From NCBI GenBank assembly GCA_965653565.1, contig CBFHAI010000035.1, forward strand, positions 1 to 44,331: 44,331 nucleotides of DNA, read 5' to 3'. Positions 43,806-44,331 of the stretch are shown here, piece by piece. How positions within the stretch are numbered: the stretch's first letter is position 1; the number at the start of each line of letters is the position of its first letter. This DNA comes from JALCLA01 sp965653565 (GTDB lineage Bacteria > Pseudomonadota > Gammaproteobacteria > Xanthomonadales > Xanthomonadaceae). A program made the position numbers and the translations under genes. Under the pieces are notes generated by a model. It was not told the origin of the DNA. It searched no databases and saw only the letters and a program-made list of their open reading frames with translations.

Positions 43806-43831
43806 AAACGGCCTCTTTGCGGAGGCCGTTT
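43806..43831. terminator. Bidirectional intrinsic terminator between ndh and rpoH
   Basis: AAACGGCCTC (43806-43815) pairs perfectly with GAGGCCGTTT (43822-43831) around a TTTGCG loop. T-runs follow on both strands (TTTTT on the plus strand, TTTT on the minus strand), so it should end transcription from ndh and from rpoH. Confidence 0.9.
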
Positions 43832-43854
43832 TTCGCCACGTTATCGCTGAAGAA

Positions 43855-44331
<477 letters not shown>

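Overview
The window is GC-rich chromosomal DNA from a gammaproteobacterium, most likely of the order Lysobacterales (Xanthomonadales). The evidence is gene order and protein type: def-fmt-rsmB-DUF4390-ntrY on one strand, facing a LysM gene-dprA-smg run followed by topA-tsaC on the other, with trkH-trkA-ntrX nearby. I see no phage, plasmid, insertion sequence, CRISPR array, tRNA or rRNA. Nearly all of the sequence is tightly packed housekeeping or envelope genes. Very high GC at third codon positions produces many long but false antisense reading frames.

Layout. 1-2373 (minus): rpoD, cut by the window start, preceded by dtd. 2461-5454 (plus): a LpxL-type acyltransferase and two overlapping bacterial PH-domain membrane proteins (YdbS/YdbT type). 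5477-9710 (minus): potassium uptake genes trkH and trkA, then the response regulator ntrX. 9865-11489 (plus): two overlapping family 2 glycosyltransferases. 11486-18609 (minus): an ArnT-like membrane glycosyltransferase, the sensor kinase ntrY, a DUF4390 lipoprotein, rsmB, fmt and def, closely spaced and probably one operon. 18846-26027 (plus): a LysM protein, dprA, smg, an RDD-pilin fusion, topA and tsaC. 26123-27853 (plus): a large exported protein I do not recognise. 27870-30545 (minus): an amidohydrolase and a short-chain dehydrogenase. 30604-31154 (plus): two small exported proteins. 31464-34794 (minus): sppA and a MATE transporter. 34868-38003 (plus): a DUF3667 protein and a multi-spanning GT-C-like protein. 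38019-39654 (minus): a DUF3106 protein and a degenerate sigma-factor-like protein with a membrane anchor. 40124-43659 (plus): priA and ndh. 43855-44331 (minus): rpoH, cut by the window end.

Functional themes are transcription initiation (rpoD, rpoH and the anchored sigma-like protein), translation start and tRNA quality control (def, fmt, tsaC, dtd, rsmB), DNA topology, uptake and restart (topA, dprA, priA), potassium and envelope homeostasis (trkAH, ntrYX, glycosyltransferases, lipid A-type acyltransferase, sppA) and NADH oxidation (ndh).

The most interesting signals are: (1) a dispersed, foldback, MITE-like repeat present three times, always 3' of genes; (2) a fusion of a degraded sigma factor with a membrane-anchored DUF3619-like module beside DUF3106; (3) a tight cluster of DnaA boxes next to priA; (4) an NtrX that has lost the sigma54-contacting GAFTGA loop and is separated from NtrY by glycosyltransferase genes; (5) an RDD membrane protein fused to a type IV pilin-like domain.
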